A stretch of 64,000 bases of DNA from Annona cherimola (GCA_030490835.1 CM059974.1:3851501-3915500); one strand, 5' to 3'; counted from the stretch's first letter, positions 1 to 17,071 are shown. The notes: a model not told the origin generated them from the letters alone. Translations and numbers: made by a program.

Positions 1-478
1 TGAATCACCAGGCGAGCTCTCATTAAATCCATAAAGCTCATTCAATATAGTCGATTTTCCAGCACCGGTGGGCCCGATGACGCTGATGACTGTGAAATCG
101 GTATTCTCAGTCAGGAACTGCGTGATTCAAATGGACAAAGAGCAAAATTAGCGTTCCATTAGGCCTTGAACGAAGGGTTTTGAGAATGTAAGGGCCGCTT
201 ACAGGGAGGACGCGATCAGTGTGAAAATCCCAGGAATCAGAAAGGAGATTGAGGGAGCCGACGGCCGGAAGACGGGATCGGATGACGACAGATTCATCGT
301 CAACTACACCGCCTCGGGCAAACTTGGGAGCGGCGGCTCCTGCGGGTCCAGACCCGGGTTTCGCTAGGAGGATCTTTGGCGGAGGTGGCGGCTGTCCTGA
401 TGCAGCGGACGAGGTCGATGACGACGGCGGAGGTGGCGGAGGGGGTGGCAGAGACGGCGACGATTGGGCTGCCGCCAT
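1..478 (-). CDS. SMG9: SMG9-like NMD factor, 5' part (partial)
   Basis: Two exons are visible: coding 478-203 and 117-1, continuing off the window. They are joined by an 85-nt intron with a GTAAG donor (202) and a CAG acceptor (118); both ends are in phase 0. The chosen ATG (478) has G at -3 and +4. The protein starts with an Ala/Ser/Pro-rich tail containing proline runs, then PKILLAKPGSG, then the block GSLNLLSDSWDFHTDR. After splicing it continues as LPFLTENTDF and a P-loop, GPTGAGKST, followed by NELYGF. This order (low-complexity N-terminus, SLNLLSDSWDFH, NTDF, Walker A) is what I recall of plant SMG9-like proteins. SMG9 is the GTPase-like partner of SMG8 that controls SMG1 kinase in nonsense-mediated mRNA decay. 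The assignment rests on recalled motifs and only about 150 residues are visible. Confidence 0.78.
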
Positions 479-3400
479 GGCTTTCCAGCTGCAGAAGATT
501 TTCCTCACTGATCCGTGCCATTTGTTGCACTCGGACAAAAGCGGTGATGAACGCAGAGATGAGGATCCTCTATCTCCTCACACGTGCGACACGAGCAATA
601 AAACAAAACCCTCCATCCATCTGTTGGAGCGAATTAGCTCTTACTTCTTTCATGATACGCCTTTTTGCATGTACGTCCCCCATAGTTTTTTGGTGTATAC
701 CATTAAATATTAATTGTGGACGTAGCCCCTATTTTTTAAAAAAAATTTCCCGGACTCTGAAAAAAAAACCTATTTTTAATGGTTAGATCTATGTTTTGCA
801 AATTCTCTAAATGAAAATGTGGCTTTGTGGAGTCAATTATGCATGCTTTAGCATTTAAAGATTTTTAAAATTGAAATTTTTTATACAATATTAATGTGGG
901 AAAATATCATTTGCACAAGGTTAATTTGCCAATAAATTGGAGGTCATTTGCAAAATTAAAAAATTTTAAGCATGCCAATCATTTTTTTTCCCCCGAAATT
1001 CACAAAATATACTTTCACAGATTAACATGGGGATCATATGGTAAGTGCACGATGTTGCACTGTGGTTGAGGTGCATCATGATTAAATGGAGCTCTCCTAA
1101 ACAAATTCTAATTAGAATAATTCATTTAACAAGATAACCAAGTTTCTTTGTAATCAAATTTATATAAACCCCACCTAAAAAATACAAAAGCAATATAATA
1201 AAGTTGTTCAATTTACATGTTTACGTCAAAATTGTATTTTCAACTTTTAAACTACCAAAAAATGTTATTTTCATATGGTTAAATGACACTTATCTCAACT
1301 AAAGCTTAAAGCTTATAACTCTTTGAGGTGAAAATAAAAAACGCAAAGTGATTCCTTCAATTCCCCGAATCTACCGTCCCGGCCCACATATCCTCAATGA
1401 CATGAAAATGCAATCTGGAGAGAAATTTTTAAAATTCTAATTTCGAAAGGAAACTCCATGTTTTGACAGTAAATTTAGTAAAATATAATTTTAAAGATAT
1501 TTATTGAGTCTACAAAAGAAGTTTACATATAAAATAATCTACAATATAGGCCATCCAAATCTTCAAAATAGAATTTTAATAATGATTTCTTTCAGCTCTG
1601 ACTAAAATATAAACAGCGATTACACATGGAACATTTGGTCGATGATGAATGAGAGAAGTAGGATATAATTAACATGTGTAAGATAGACAGAAAGGTAATA
1701 AATAATAATAAAGATATATAGAATATCAAGTTAATGTTATAAGATCTTAAAATGATAATTATATATGTCCGGTTCAAGATTGCCACGGAAGATGGATAAA
1801 AAAATTGTTTTTGTGAATTTAAATGCGAGAAAATATATTGAAAATGGAAAATTTTGAATGGAAAATGGAAAAAATAGTTTATTATATATTGGGAATGAAA
1901 AAAAATCTTTTGAAAACGAAAATTTTCATTCCAACCTAGGGTGGATATGAACAGGTGTAGAAAGGATGAATATATTATGGCGTATTTAGAAAATTATAAA
2001 ACTTTTGAATGAAAATTTTTATGTATAAAAGTTTTTAAATTAAAATAAAATGATGCTGCTGCCAGGAGTTCCACCCTTGTCAGATATATGGAAAAACGGA
2101 TGTTTAATTCTCCGTAAATGCGACCACATGGCGCTTATGAAGCAGTCTAAGTTGTTTTCTTTGTACTTTTTTTTTCCAACAATTAAATCCTATACTTTTG
2201 GATGTTTTGAATTTTGATTTGTGATAAAAGGCCATGATGTTGATGAGCAACCTTACCAAGATGAGAAATCATCCGTCCGAGATGACATTCATGAAGTTTA
2301 TCATGATGGGCTTATTAGATGGATTGACTAAGCTAAAATTTTGAACAACTAAAGGAGTGCGCGTTGTTGATTGCATTCTAGATATCATGAAAATGCATGA
2401 ACATTCAAATTACATTTTTATTTTTCCATTACTGAGTTTACTTATTTAAAAATGTTTGTTGCTCCACGTATAACTTAACAGGTGGTGCTTTATGGCCCTA
2501 TCTGAAGACGATGAGAAACATGAAGATATTTTGATATTATTTTTTATGGGATTGTAATAAGTGCATGTATAGGCGTATTTATTTAGGGGGAAGAGAAAAA
2601 GAAGAATGAGAATGCAAAAAATTCAAAGCCCAAGAACACTTTTTTTTTTTTTTTTTTCATTTTTATCTTGTATTCTAATAATTTTTTTTTATATCTTTAA
2701 TACATTTATTTTATCTATTTTCACTTCATCTTCTTCATATACATTTCATTAAAACATGTTATTTTTGAGATTGTGACGTTACGTGTCTCGTCTTATGCAG
2801 CTATTGCTGCCCATCACGTGATGCCAACCGTCCGGTGTCTATTAGAGTCGATCCACGCCGCTATCAAAGTATCAAACTAGTCGTACCACCGCAACAAAGT
2901 CGACGTTATGATCACTTCCGGCAACCAAAAAACACCATAACAGTGCCACTTCATCTCTAGAAGAAAAACCACTGCTATCCATTTCCTCATATGTACTTTC
3001 GTCTTCTTTTTGATGACTTCGCGAACTCATTGCGGATGGGGAAAAAGTTGTGTCTTCGCCCGCCGGTTGTCTCCGTGGCCCACCAGCAAGCAATTAACTG
3101 CTGCGCACCTTCACTAGATCGGCATGATCTGCGTAGCCATCACTGTGCTCGGACCACCTGTATTCTGAAAATATTTCTTTTCCTTTTTATCTCAAATCAC
3201 CCGTTCCTGTCCAATTGTTGGGCTAACTTCTCGCAAAATTTCTAAAGAAGGCTGCTCCACAGCAACAACCGCAGGAATGGGTGCGGAGGAGAAATGGCAA
3301 CCATCTTTGATTCTTTTCCATACAGCTCGCAGTTAGTCACGATTCATGGACAGCTAGGCGGTAGTACTTCACATTTTTCAAACCCGTAGTCATATGCTGT

Positions 3401-3857
3401 AAAAAGGATCAATTAGGCAAACGCGAGTCAGTAAGATCACGCATCCATTACGAAATTGATATTGAAGCTATTCTTTAATGCAAGAGCTTAATTGTCGGAC
3501 GATTTCTCGTTTACTCGGCGTGTTTGAATGACTGCTAACGAAAAAATCTCCAATACAGAATTACAGATCCTATTCAAGTAACCCCTTAGGCCGCGGATTG
3601 CAGCGGTTACATCCCTCTGATTCTAACCCCCGTGTCATACCGACCTGTCTTCGAAGTCGTAAATTAGTATGTTCGTTGTTTTCTGTTTTTACTGGTTCCC
3701 CACATAGAATTTGCTACTTTTTTAAATCTCTGTGATATTTTTTTATTTTCTAAAGTAAACGAATTCGTACCGTTTCATTCCCTTCCAAAAATAAAATAAT
3801 AAAGAATTTTAAAGAATTTTCAAATTCCATATGAGGAAAGATTCAAGGATACTGATT

Positions 3858-4170
3858 CTCTGCACTCTGGTACAAATACTCATTTTTTATATTTTTTTAA
3901 ACTTTTTTTACAAAATTGTTAATTTATATGTATTTAACATGTGTATCAATTTTTAGCATTTTTAGTAACTTAAATTTACTAAAATGCGACTAATTTTTAA
4001 AAATTTAAATAAAAATCTAAAAATCTTTAAAATTGGTAAAAAAAATTGATACATATGTTAAATACACCTTAACAGTTGTGTAAAAAATTTTCAAAAAATA
4101 ATATTAAAAAAAAAACATTTGCACCCAACTGGACCAAAACGAAGTGCATACGGGTGCATAAAATTAAAAA
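3858..4170. repeat. Degraded foldback element, relative of 16652-17071
   Basis: The left half has the arm GTATTTAACATGTGTATCAA and the right half its inverted counterpart (TTGATACATATGTTAAATAC), around an AT-rich centre. The right end carries a GTGCATACGGGTGCAT motif like the termini of the element at 16652-17071. Outer ends are eroded and I could not find a target duplication. Confidence 0.5.
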
Positions 4171-5202
4171 TCTAAGATCTAAAATGAGTTCGAATGTCTC
4201 CTTTACATTCTACCGAGGCTTTTTACACCTTACAGGTGATCGAACAAAAAAAATTATAAAAATAAAAATTCCCATGAATCTATAGTTATATCAATAATTT
4301 ATTATTTATACTTTTAACTAGATCTAAAAATAAAAAAATATTTAGGTTAAACTATCTCAAAATAGGCTTCATATGATTATAAAATTATAATCTACTTCAC
4401 CCATTGTATTTATAATTATTTATTATATTATCGTATCAATTTTCATCCCAATTGGATGTGTGTATTAACCATATTTAAAAATATTACAAATTTAACGTAA
4501 TAAAATAATTTGATATAAATAACAACTTTAAAGTTGTTTTTCAAAATGTAAATCATTTGCTATAAAATTTATATATAGATAAATAATTGTATATAGAATT
4601 AATGTATTTAAGTACATATGGAACCCATTTCGGACTAAATGTATAATAAGTTCGGATGTAAGCAACTACACCGGAAAGGGTCTCCTAAAAATAAGTTCTA
4701 AAACATATATTGATATTTAGTGAAATTATCATACATTATTTTTCGCAATTAAAAATATTTTTATTAAATTTTTATATTCGAAAATTTTAAAATAAAAGTC
4801 GCACTTCTCAAGTTTATTAAACTAGAGGCGGGATTGTTTGCAGCCAGCCATTTTATTTTTTCAGACAAGTTAGCCTTAGTATGACGCAATTAATGATAGT
4901 AAATAATTAATATAAGATATTAAATAATTTAAGAGTCATATTAAATTTGAATTATTTTAATTAAAAAAAATTTAAATGACAAAATCATCTTTTCAATGGA
5001 ATAAATAATGATTGCATTAACGGTGTGGGTATAATAAAAATTTAAGATGAAATGTTATGAGTATAAGAAAAATTTGTAAAACATTACAGATATATTAGTA
5101 ATTAGATGCAAATATTGGAAGTATAAAAGAAATTCTCCTAATCAATAATGATAAAGTAAAATTTGCCAAAAAAAAAAGATGGAATAAATACATAAAATCT
5201 TG

Positions 5203-5491
5203 GGGTGTGTTTGGGAAGATAAAACTTTTAGATAAAAAAACTTTCGATGAAATTTTTTTTAAAACAAGAGTAAATAATGTATATAATAAAAATAATGATA
5301 AACAATAAAGAAAATAAAGTTAAAATATATAAATTGGTTGTGTAGTTAGTTATGTAAAAATGATTAAAAAATAGTATAGTTATATAAAAAGATGTAAAGA
5401 AATAATTAAAAAATTGAAATATGTATGAAGAGTGAAAATTTTATATATTAAAAAGTTTTTACTTGAGTTTGTTTTATATCCAAACATGCCC
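5203..5491. mobile_element. Tourist-like MITE
   Basis: The element opens with GGGTGTGTTTGGG and closes with the near-inverse CCAAACATGCCC. The interior is AT-rich, with AAAACTTTT-type motifs near both ends and no coding capacity. The same layout recurs at 26652-26923, 49172-49452, 51897-52181, 53039-53300 and elsewhere. It lies about 300 bp upstream of the 4CL-like start codon. Confidence 0.6.
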
Positions 5492-5790
5492 TTCGATTTT
5501 AATAAGGGAAGGTGCCAGTATGCGTGGAAATTCCTCTTGAATGATAAACGCTACTATAAAATAAATGCAATTAATGACTTAGATTTAATTAGGCCGAAAT
5601 CAACGGTGATGCATTCACCGGCATCACTTTGGCGGTCGGCGGCTGTTGCATCCCATCCGTGCCACAAATTTTATAAATCTGGCTGCCACCACCGTGCTTT
5701 CCTTTTCATAGATTTCAAACGGTTACAACTCCCGAACTTCTCTCTCTCTCTCTCTCTGTGCTAAAACCCTATCAAAGCTTTGCAATTGCA

Positions 5791-8700
5791 ATGGCAGTCA
5801 CCCTTCGGAACTTCCATGAATGCGTTTCCATGGAATCTCAGCCAGCCAGCATGCAAAGCGTCTCGGTTACTAATGAAACTCTCAACTCCTACAATACCAA
5901 AACCCGAACATGGTTCTCCAAAGAAACTGGAATCTACACCAGCAAACACAAACCCATCGATATCCCTTCTCACCCGTTTCTAGACCTTGTCTCCTTCATC
6001 TTCTCCCACAAGCACCACGGGCTTTCAGCCCTCTTGGATTCCCCATCTGGTTATTCAATTACATACGCCCAGCTCCAAGAACTAGTGAAATCTCTGGCCT
6101 CGGGTCTCCACAGCCTTGGAATCTCACAGGGGCAGGTGGTCCTAATCATACTGCCAAACTCCATCTATTACCCTATTATTTACTTGGGCGTCTTGTCCGT
6201 TGGCGCTGTCGTCACTCCAATGAATCCAATGAGTAGTTTCAATGAAATCCAGAAGCGGGTGGCTGATTGCAATGCAGTTCTTGCCTTTTCTGCTTTTGGG
6301 TGTCTTGAACATTTGAAGAGAATAGGCGTCAGGACCATTGCCGTACCAGAGGACGTGGAGTCCAAGCCAATATCACCTGAATTCTGTTGTTTCAATAAGC
6401 TTCTCTCCGGGCATCCTGAATTGGCTCCAAAACCAATCATTCGGCAGGCGGATACGGCAGCATTGCTGTATTCCTCAGGCACTTCAGGAGTTAGCAAAGG
6501 GGTGATTTTAACACATGGGAATCTGATTGCCATGGTCTTGCTCTTTGTCCGGTTTGATGCTTCGCAATATGAGAACCCAGGCTGGGAGAATATCTACTTG
6601 GCTACCTTGCCGATGTTCCATGTCTATGGTCTTTCCCTTTTTGCAACAGGGCTTCTGTCCCTAGGAGCCACCATTGTGGTGATGAGGAGATTCAATGCAG
6701 AGGAGGTGATGAAGGCAATAGATAGATATAGAGTCACCCACTTCCCACTTGTCCCACCCATTCTGGCTGCGCTCACAAGAGGGAAGCGTCAAAGCCACCA
6801 TGATTTGAGGTCTCTGAAACAGGTCTCTTGTGGAGCAGCTCCTTTGAGCAAGAAGACCATTGAAGAGTTTTTACTGACTTTCCCTCATGTAGACTTCATT
6901 CAGGTACAAGAGAAACAATTAGCCACCCTAAAGACAGTTAGGCAGATGCTTTTTCTACCTCAATTTTCTACAATATGGGTTATCGATGGTTTTCAAGTTA
7001 GATTACTTTCAGTTCTTTAAGCGTTTTTGTGTCTTGACATCAGATATCCTGGAGTTTGACATGTGCGGTTGCATTATTCATGTCTGTTCCAGGGCTATGG
7101 GTTAACAGAGTCCACTGCCATTGGGACTCGGGGCTTCAATACTAAAATGCTTAGGAACTATACATCCTTGGGACTTTTGGCACCAAATCTAGAAGCTAAA
7201 GTTGTAGATTTGAATACAGGAATCTGTTTGCCTCCTGGCAAAACCGGAGAGTTATGGCTGAGAGGACCTGGTACTATGAAAGGTAGAAAATCCCCAACCC
7301 ATCTTGCCCTTTTTATTTCCCTGCCTTTGGGCTTTTTTATGTGTCTTTTCCTATGGAAGCCATACGATGAAGCCCCCCACCTCTCGACTTCAGCACAATT
7401 TGAAGCCACATGCTTTGGAAACAGGACATGTATTGTGAACGTATTGTTGATTATATTTTCCTCTGTTTCTGCATACACTTTAGCCTGAGAATGTGCAGTG
7501 TGCATTCACTAAGTTTCGTCCATACGTGTAGTCTACTGCTTTGAACTCCTTGATTCTCAAGTTTATCGGATTTACGGTATGATGTAGAATTTTGCTTCTT
7601 CATAGGACGAGATTGTTTATTAGTTATTAGTGGCGTAAACACGGTTGGTCTTAAAACTTGAACCCAACTAACCTAACCCGATTTGTAATAAAGTTGAGTT
7701 TGACATTTTGAAAAAAATAAGTTATATAACCTGATTTAAACAACCCAATTTCAAAAGTAGGCTGACTTGGGTTAGATAATAGTCAACCCGACCCGATTCC
7801 ATATGTTAGTGTTAAATATAATATAGTATTAAAAAATAGTCATACATTAGCACTAATATATATAAATTAACTAGACATTATTACTTTGAAATAAGATTAT
7901 TTAGTAATTATATTATTATATAAGTTATAAATCGAAAAATATTCCTATAAAAATGATTAATTTATTCTTCAGCATAGATTTAATTAAGTAAAATGTTTTT
8001 AAATATTATATATTTATTAACTCAATTTTTAATCCGAACCGAATTGATTTCTATATGATTAAAATATCATTGAAAGTAGGGTTAGGTTGGGATTTTACAA
8101 GATAGGTTAGGGTTGTATGTACCCCAACCTAGGGGTGCAACTCGGGTCGATTCAATTCAAGTAATAGTCTACTCTACCCGTATCGTATTTTCAAAAAGTC
8201 TACCCTACCATACTCGCTTAGAGGGTCGATTCCTACTACTCCCTACCCAACTCATTATCATGGAATTGGTTCCGATTCCGGTTCTAAATCAGTTACTACA
8301 ATAACTAATAATCGCATGTGGAAAAAAAATATTTTTTACATTGTTTTAAATAATATAAAGCAATACTTATTTTCATTTTAGACTTTACAGTTTATAATTA
8401 ATTTCATTTTGTTGTTGTTTACATCTATTTCCACATTCTTTGTAACTTCATTATTTATACTAATAATCACATTAACATCATTGTTTGCATTTATGTTTTG
8501 ATTATCCTTCGTTATGAATACAAACCTTATACAATTTATAAAAAGATAAATAAGGAAATCAAACCAACAATAATTTGTTAGTGAGTGGGGGATACAATCT
8601 ATTATATATTTATTTATATATACATATTTATAATTATTTACATATTAGGGTACCCATCCGGATCGATTCTTGGTACCCATCGTGTGTACTTTACCCTTAC

Positions 8701-10002
8701 CTTATTTCGGAAGTTGAGTAATAATTTCTACCATATTCGTACCTATGTGTAAAATTTTCTACCCTACCTTACCCAATTTAAGGTCGAGTCAGTAGGTAAC
8801 CATGAGTACCCTACCCGAGTTGCACCCCTATCCCAACCTGCCCCGATTTACACCCTAGTTATTACAATCTCTTGTGGATACCATAAATTCTCTCTCGATC
8901 AGTGATTTTATGCTCTACTTTTTGCAGGGTACTTAAATGATTTGAGAGCCACATCTTCATCAATCGATGAAGATGGTTGGCTACATACAGGAGATGTTGT
9001 ACACTTTGACGATGATGGATTCTTGTATTTATCAGATCGATTGAAGGAGATGATCAAATATAATGGATTTCAGGTAAAACTAAGATAAGAATTAAGGTTG
9101 GTCAAGTTATAAAGCTATTTGTTGTGTGTAAGGATGTATTTTATGGTTTTCAAATTGGCCGATGACACGTTTTGCTAGTAGTCTGCATTCGGTCCTTCAT
9201 TGTGCAGGCTCAGGTACAGCTCAAAATCAATTGAACCTGCTTGTCCCCAACGTAAAATACATTCAAGCGTAACTCGACTTTGATCACCCATGTTGACAAA
9301 ATTTCAGGTGGCCCCAGCTGACTTAGAGGCTGTACTAGTTTCTCACCCTGAGATCCTTGATGCTGCAGTGACTGCGTAAGTGGAGCAGTTTGTTACCTTT
9401 TGGTTCAGTCCCTTCGATGGTACATGGGATGGATCCTGTGTTTCTATCCTTTTTCTTTTTCTTATCTTGTGTTCAGTGCCTGCGTTGAAGATGTTGGAGA
9501 GATACCTGTTGCATTTGTGGTGAGGAAACCTGGAAGCATGCTTTCACAAAAAGAAGTGATCGAATTTGTGGCCGGACAGGTAATCTTATGTCAACATCTA
9601 GTTTTCATCTGTTTCAATTCTTGACAATTTAATTGCAACTCATTCCAGTCCACTAGAAAGGAAATGGCAAAAAAAAAGGCAAGGATACTTAAACACCTGA
9701 AAACAACGACTACCATCTTTCCAGTTTGCATGCATTTCATGCTGTAGCAGTTGGGAAGGGAGACGAGCTTGCTCCAACTTTGGCCAGTTTCCTCTTCTAG
9801 GATTGAATGGCTGCCTTACACAGCCAAATTTTCATATTTATGCCTGTATTTCATGCTGCATGCATTTCACTTCTTTCAATCGTTGTAGGTTTCTCCATAC
9901 AAGAAGGTCAGAAAAGTGGTGTTTGTTCGTTCCATTCCGAGGTCAGCAGCTGGAAAAATTCTTAGGAGGCAACTGAGTCCCCTGGGAATCGCGAGAATGT
10001 AA
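5791..10002 (+). CDS. 4-coumarate:CoA ligase-like acyl-CoA synthetase
   Basis: Six exons: 5791-6903, 7093-7282, 8928-9073, 9308-9375, 9477-9579 and 9889-10002. All have GT-AG borders and matching phases, giving about 577 residues, normal for the family. The ANL adenylate-forming fold is marked by the AMP-binding loop [11 protein letters not shown] (about residue 230), GYGLTES (start of exon 2), GELWLRG, and in exon 3 DGWLHTGD and [16 protein letters not shown]. The C-terminal block [13 protein letters not shown] has the expected catalytic lysine. Such enzymes join a carboxylic acid to CoA through an acyl-AMP. The C-terminus is ARM, a permitted plant PTS1 tripeptide, which suggests a peroxisomal member of the 4CL-like group, possibly acting on jasmonate precursors or fatty acids. 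The substrate cannot be read from sequence. ATG 5791 has G at -3 and +4; an alternative start is at 5830. Intron 2 (1.6 kb) is swollen by nested transposons. Confidence 0.9.
7630..8856. mobile_element. hAT-like non-autonomous element (outer), 4CL-like intron 2
   Basis: The element is flanked by a perfect 8-bp direct repeat, AGTTATTA (7622-7629 and 8857-8864), the duplication size of hAT transposons. Its ends are imperfect inverted repeats: GTGGCGTAAACACGG on the left against AGGGTGTAAATCGG read in from the right. The interior is AT-rich, with degenerate CAACCCGACCCG-type subterminal motifs, and encodes no transposase. It is itself interrupted by a second hAT-like element at 8130-8830. Confidence 0.7.
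8130..8830. mobile_element. hAT-like MITE nested inside the element at 7630-8856
   Basis: Terminal inverted repeats TAGGGGTGCAACTCGGGT (left) and ACCCGAGTTGCACCCCTA (right) match perfectly. They are bordered by an imperfect 8-bp duplication, CCCCAACC (8122-8129) and TCCCAACC (8831-8838). The TAGGGGTG start and 8-bp duplication are typical of hAT elements. The 701-bp interior has no coding capacity. A diverged relative lies at about 56341-57274. Confidence 0.8.
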
Positions 10003-11279
10003 ATTGCTAAAGCGCATATCTAGGTCTTGTTTCTCCTTATTTGTTAATGAGTGATGAGTTGTCTCCGTCTTCAATTATGGCATCTCATGTTTGATGATGA
10101 TATATCAACGATAGCATGTAACTTCTTTGCTGCTTTTACTGGAACGATGACCTTATTTTCCTGAACAATTCTCACCCAATTCATCTGCCGAAAATTGACT
10201 GTCAACACAGCATTGGGCACCCAACCATCTAAAATGACTGAACAAGTCTCGGATCCCTTTTTTTGCCTTACATGATGCCTTGTTTTCTCTCCATCTAAAA
10301 TTCAAATGGCTTGCAGCTGCTGATTTTTGACACGTTACCAATCGTCAAGACCACAAGTGTGCTCCATGAAAAGGAAAGATATTGGAACTCCTCATTTTCC
10401 TTTAAGATTATTTTTAGGCATTCAAAAGTAGCATATGCAACTTCACTACTAATCTTAACGAGATTCTAATTCATCCCATCGTACTGACAGATTCGAAGAT
10501 TATAAAAGATCTCTTGGCATGTGATATGTTCATTGTGTGTTTAGAATCTAAAGGATATGAGTAATCAAAATTGAAGATTGGCTTCATCAAAAAAAATTGA
10601 AGATTGGTTTGTACTCCAAAACGACATTTTAGACATTCCTGTCAGTAGTTTAAAGATATTACCCACAGAAAACAAACTGGGTTGAAATAAGCAATGAATT
10701 TATGGAAATCGAAACATATAGGCGAACCAAAGCCAGAAAAAATGCATGATGAGAGGTTATTAGAGAGGATATGGAATGCTTTGGCATTCAATGATGATGA
10801 TCCTATGCAATTGATTTGCATGCATGTTTTCATCAAAGGGCACTGAATGGGTCATGACATCATGGAACCTTATTCCTATCCATCAATCTTCCTGCCTGAC
10901 TTATGGGGAATTCTGAAAGAAACTGTCCTCCATTTTTCCATGGATTCTGCTTTTCATAATTAAAAATACAGGACACACTCAAAGCACTGAATCATTCAAA
11001 GAATCAAAGAAACAGAAGAATATCAACAATAAGGAATATATGAATAGACAAACATAGATTTACAGCCATTCAAGTATAAAACATCAGATGAATTCATTTT
11101 GACCATTCCGTTGTCAATTGTACAAATGAATAAATGGATTTTAGAAAGAGAAAAATTTGTTGCTGTATGTTTACCTGTTGTTGGCGGCAGATGATGATGG
11201 CAGCGATACAAAAAATAATTCTGGTTGCAGGGGCAAAATACGGAAAAAAATGGCCATGCCTCTCAAGTTTCAATAATCT
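10003..11279. other. Intergenic region between convergent genes
   Basis: The 4CL-like gene (+) and the choline-phosphate cytidylyltransferase gene (-) end tail to tail 1.3 kb apart, so this stretch should hold two 3'UTRs and terminators. The only repeat I noticed is a short direct repeat, AATTGAAGATTGG, around 10570-10602. No open frame here looks like a gene. Confidence 0.6.
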
Positions 11280-15109
<3,830 letters not shown>

Positions 15110-16132
15110 GGAACTGTCGAACAGGATCTCCGCCGTCAGATTCGTGTCGTCGGCAGCATCTGGGAAGGAATGCAGGGCAGGTGGGTTTGTGCGGAGGAGA
15201 AAAGAAGAAGGGAGCAGAACTGCGCAGTATCTCTCTGGTTTTACAGCGGAGAGCCAAGCAAACCGCCGAAACCCTGCTCCCTTCCTTTCCATTCTTCTTT
15301 TCTTTCATTTACAACCGTCGCGACGAATAAAGTGATCATGCATCTTCTATGTACCAATGTCTCCCCGCGGGCAGCCGTGGTGTGGTCTATATGTCTTTAC
15401 GCGCACGAGAGTGTATTTGCCAAACATTTACATCTTAATATAATTTTGATTCTTCATAAAATATATGTAATTTTAGATTGAAAAATAAGCCAAGTTAAAA
15501 CTTTATACACGAAGATACTCATCCTTTGCATTTAAGTAAGATATTAAGTTTTATCATAATCAAATATGTGTGCAGGCCTTAATTGACAAAAAGATATATA
15601 CATGTGCAGGCTTATCTAAAATTGAGTAAAAAATATAATTAAAAAAATTGTAAGTTGTTGTACTTAAAGTTACATGAATTATTCTACAAACCTCCATAGA
15701 TTATGTATGAAGAAACGTTTGCAGGAGATCATTAGCTATCATTATTACGTACGTCAGCAAGCAATCCACGAAGCCCAGAGTTGAAGGGAATCTTATAAAT
15801 GAACCCAAGCTTTTGTGTTTTTTTACAATTTATTCCCATCACAACTTTTTTTGCAAATGACCTCCCAGTTTTTATAATTTTGTGATATGTACCCGAATAA
15901 TGAAATTTGCACATGACCCCACTTACAGACTTTTTGTATAAAATTCTCCTTCACGAGTAACATCCGTCCAAAACAACCATTTCTGGTCTTCCATGATTGC
16001 TATGGCCTTTTTCCTATGTAGCCATTCTCATCAACTATGTGGAAAAGTAGCTAGGTGTAGAAAAATATACTAAAATGTTTACAAATGAAGAGTCATTTGA
16101 AAAATTCTAAAATTTTTAAATAATAATAATAA

Positions 16133-16580
16133 GGTCAAATTGTAAATATGCCCTAAAAATTCGACTCTTTATTCCAAATATTTTTATGTATTTTATCTAA
16201 ATTTTCATTCATACCTATGTTGCTAAAAATTTGTTAAAGGCGTTGTTAACCCGCTCTTTGAAATAAACATATACCCAATTTTTAATATAATTTGAGTAGG
16301 TTTACTCAAAGTTAAAAAATTAAATTCAAATAATATATAATTTTATAACTGTAGAAATATTAAAAATTCATTATATTATAAATGTTTGGCTCTAGAATTG
16401 TAGTTAAGATTTGAACATGTTCATCATTTTATCGAGGATAAAAGGTCATTTAACGGATCCTTAATGGCATGAGTTTGAATAAAAATTTTAGGTGAAACAC
16501 ATAAATATATTTAAAAAAAATTTGATGAAATATACTTAAAATTACAAATAAAACTTGTGGATATATTTATAATTTGCCCC
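16133..16580. mobile_element. MULE-like non-autonomous element
   Basis: The left end GGTCAAATTGTAAATATGCC and the inverted right end (GGGGCAAATTATAAATATAT) form imperfect terminal repeats. Flanks (AATAATAAG and AATAATTGA) could be an eroded 9-bp duplication. It is AT-rich and has no coding capacity. Confidence 0.45.
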
Positions 16581-16651
16581 AATAATTGAGGGACAGATAT
16601 CTGAGTGAAAGCAGAACCTATCCGTACATCGTACACACCCAGTCAGAAAAA

Positions 16652-17071
16652 GGAGCCCAATTCAGTGCACTCGGGTGCATTCAGCCTCAACGCACCCGGG
16701 TGCACTGCACCTATTTTTTTTTTATTTTTTTTTTGAAAATTTTTGTACACAATGGTTAATCTAGGTTTATTTAACATATGTATCAATTTTTTAATATTTT
16801 TTGGAGATTTTTAGATATTTTTTTTTAGATTTTTTAAAGATCAGTGGCATTTTCGGTAATTTAAAATTACGAAAAATGCCACTGATTTTAAAAAATCTAA
16901 AAAAAAATATCTATAAATCTCCAAAAATAGAAAAAATTGATACAATATGTTAAATAAACCTATTATTAATAGCTTCATGAAAAAAATTTCGAAAAAAAAT
17001 AAAAAAAAAATAGGTGCAGTGCACCGGGTGCGTTGAGGCTGAATGCACCCGGGTGCACTGAATTGCGCTCC
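16652..17071. mobile_element. 420-bp palindromic foldback element A (MULE-like)
   Basis: Almost the whole element is one long inverted repeat folding around about position 16861. It is bounded by a perfect 9-bp direct repeat, TCAGAAAAA (16643-16651 and 17072-17080), the duplication length typical of Mutator-like elements. The outer 60 bp of each arm is GC-richer and itself an imperfect palindrome (GTGCACTCGGGTGC paired with GCACCCGGGTGCAC). The inner arms carry GGTTAATCTAGGTTTATTTA and TCAGTGGCATTTT. A transcript would form a near-perfect hairpin. No coding capacity. Confidence 0.85.

Larger units (their letters stand above)
479..5790. other. AT-rich intergenic region between SMG9-like and 4CL-like genes
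   Basis: The two flanking genes are divergent, so both promoters lie here. Most of the 5.3 kb is AT-rich and without convincing coding sequence. A less AT-rich patch at about 2800-3660 has short open frames on both strands but no recognisable domain. A degraded foldback copy lies at about 3858-4170 and a MITE at 5203-5491. A short pyrimidine microsatellite (TC repeats, about 5741-5757) sits just before the 4CL-like start, probably in its 5'UTR. Around 1045-1100 a short stretch resembles the terminal module of the foldback element at 16652. Confidence 0.6.

Noticed and set aside
2872..3245. Overlapping open frames on both strands in a less AT-rich patch
   Set aside because: No recognisable domain, no credible splice pattern and no start context; probably leftover or captured sequence.
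10153..10341. Minus-strand open frame downstream of the 4CL-like gene
   Set aside because: No domain or conserved motif; lies in the shared 3' flank of two convergent genes.
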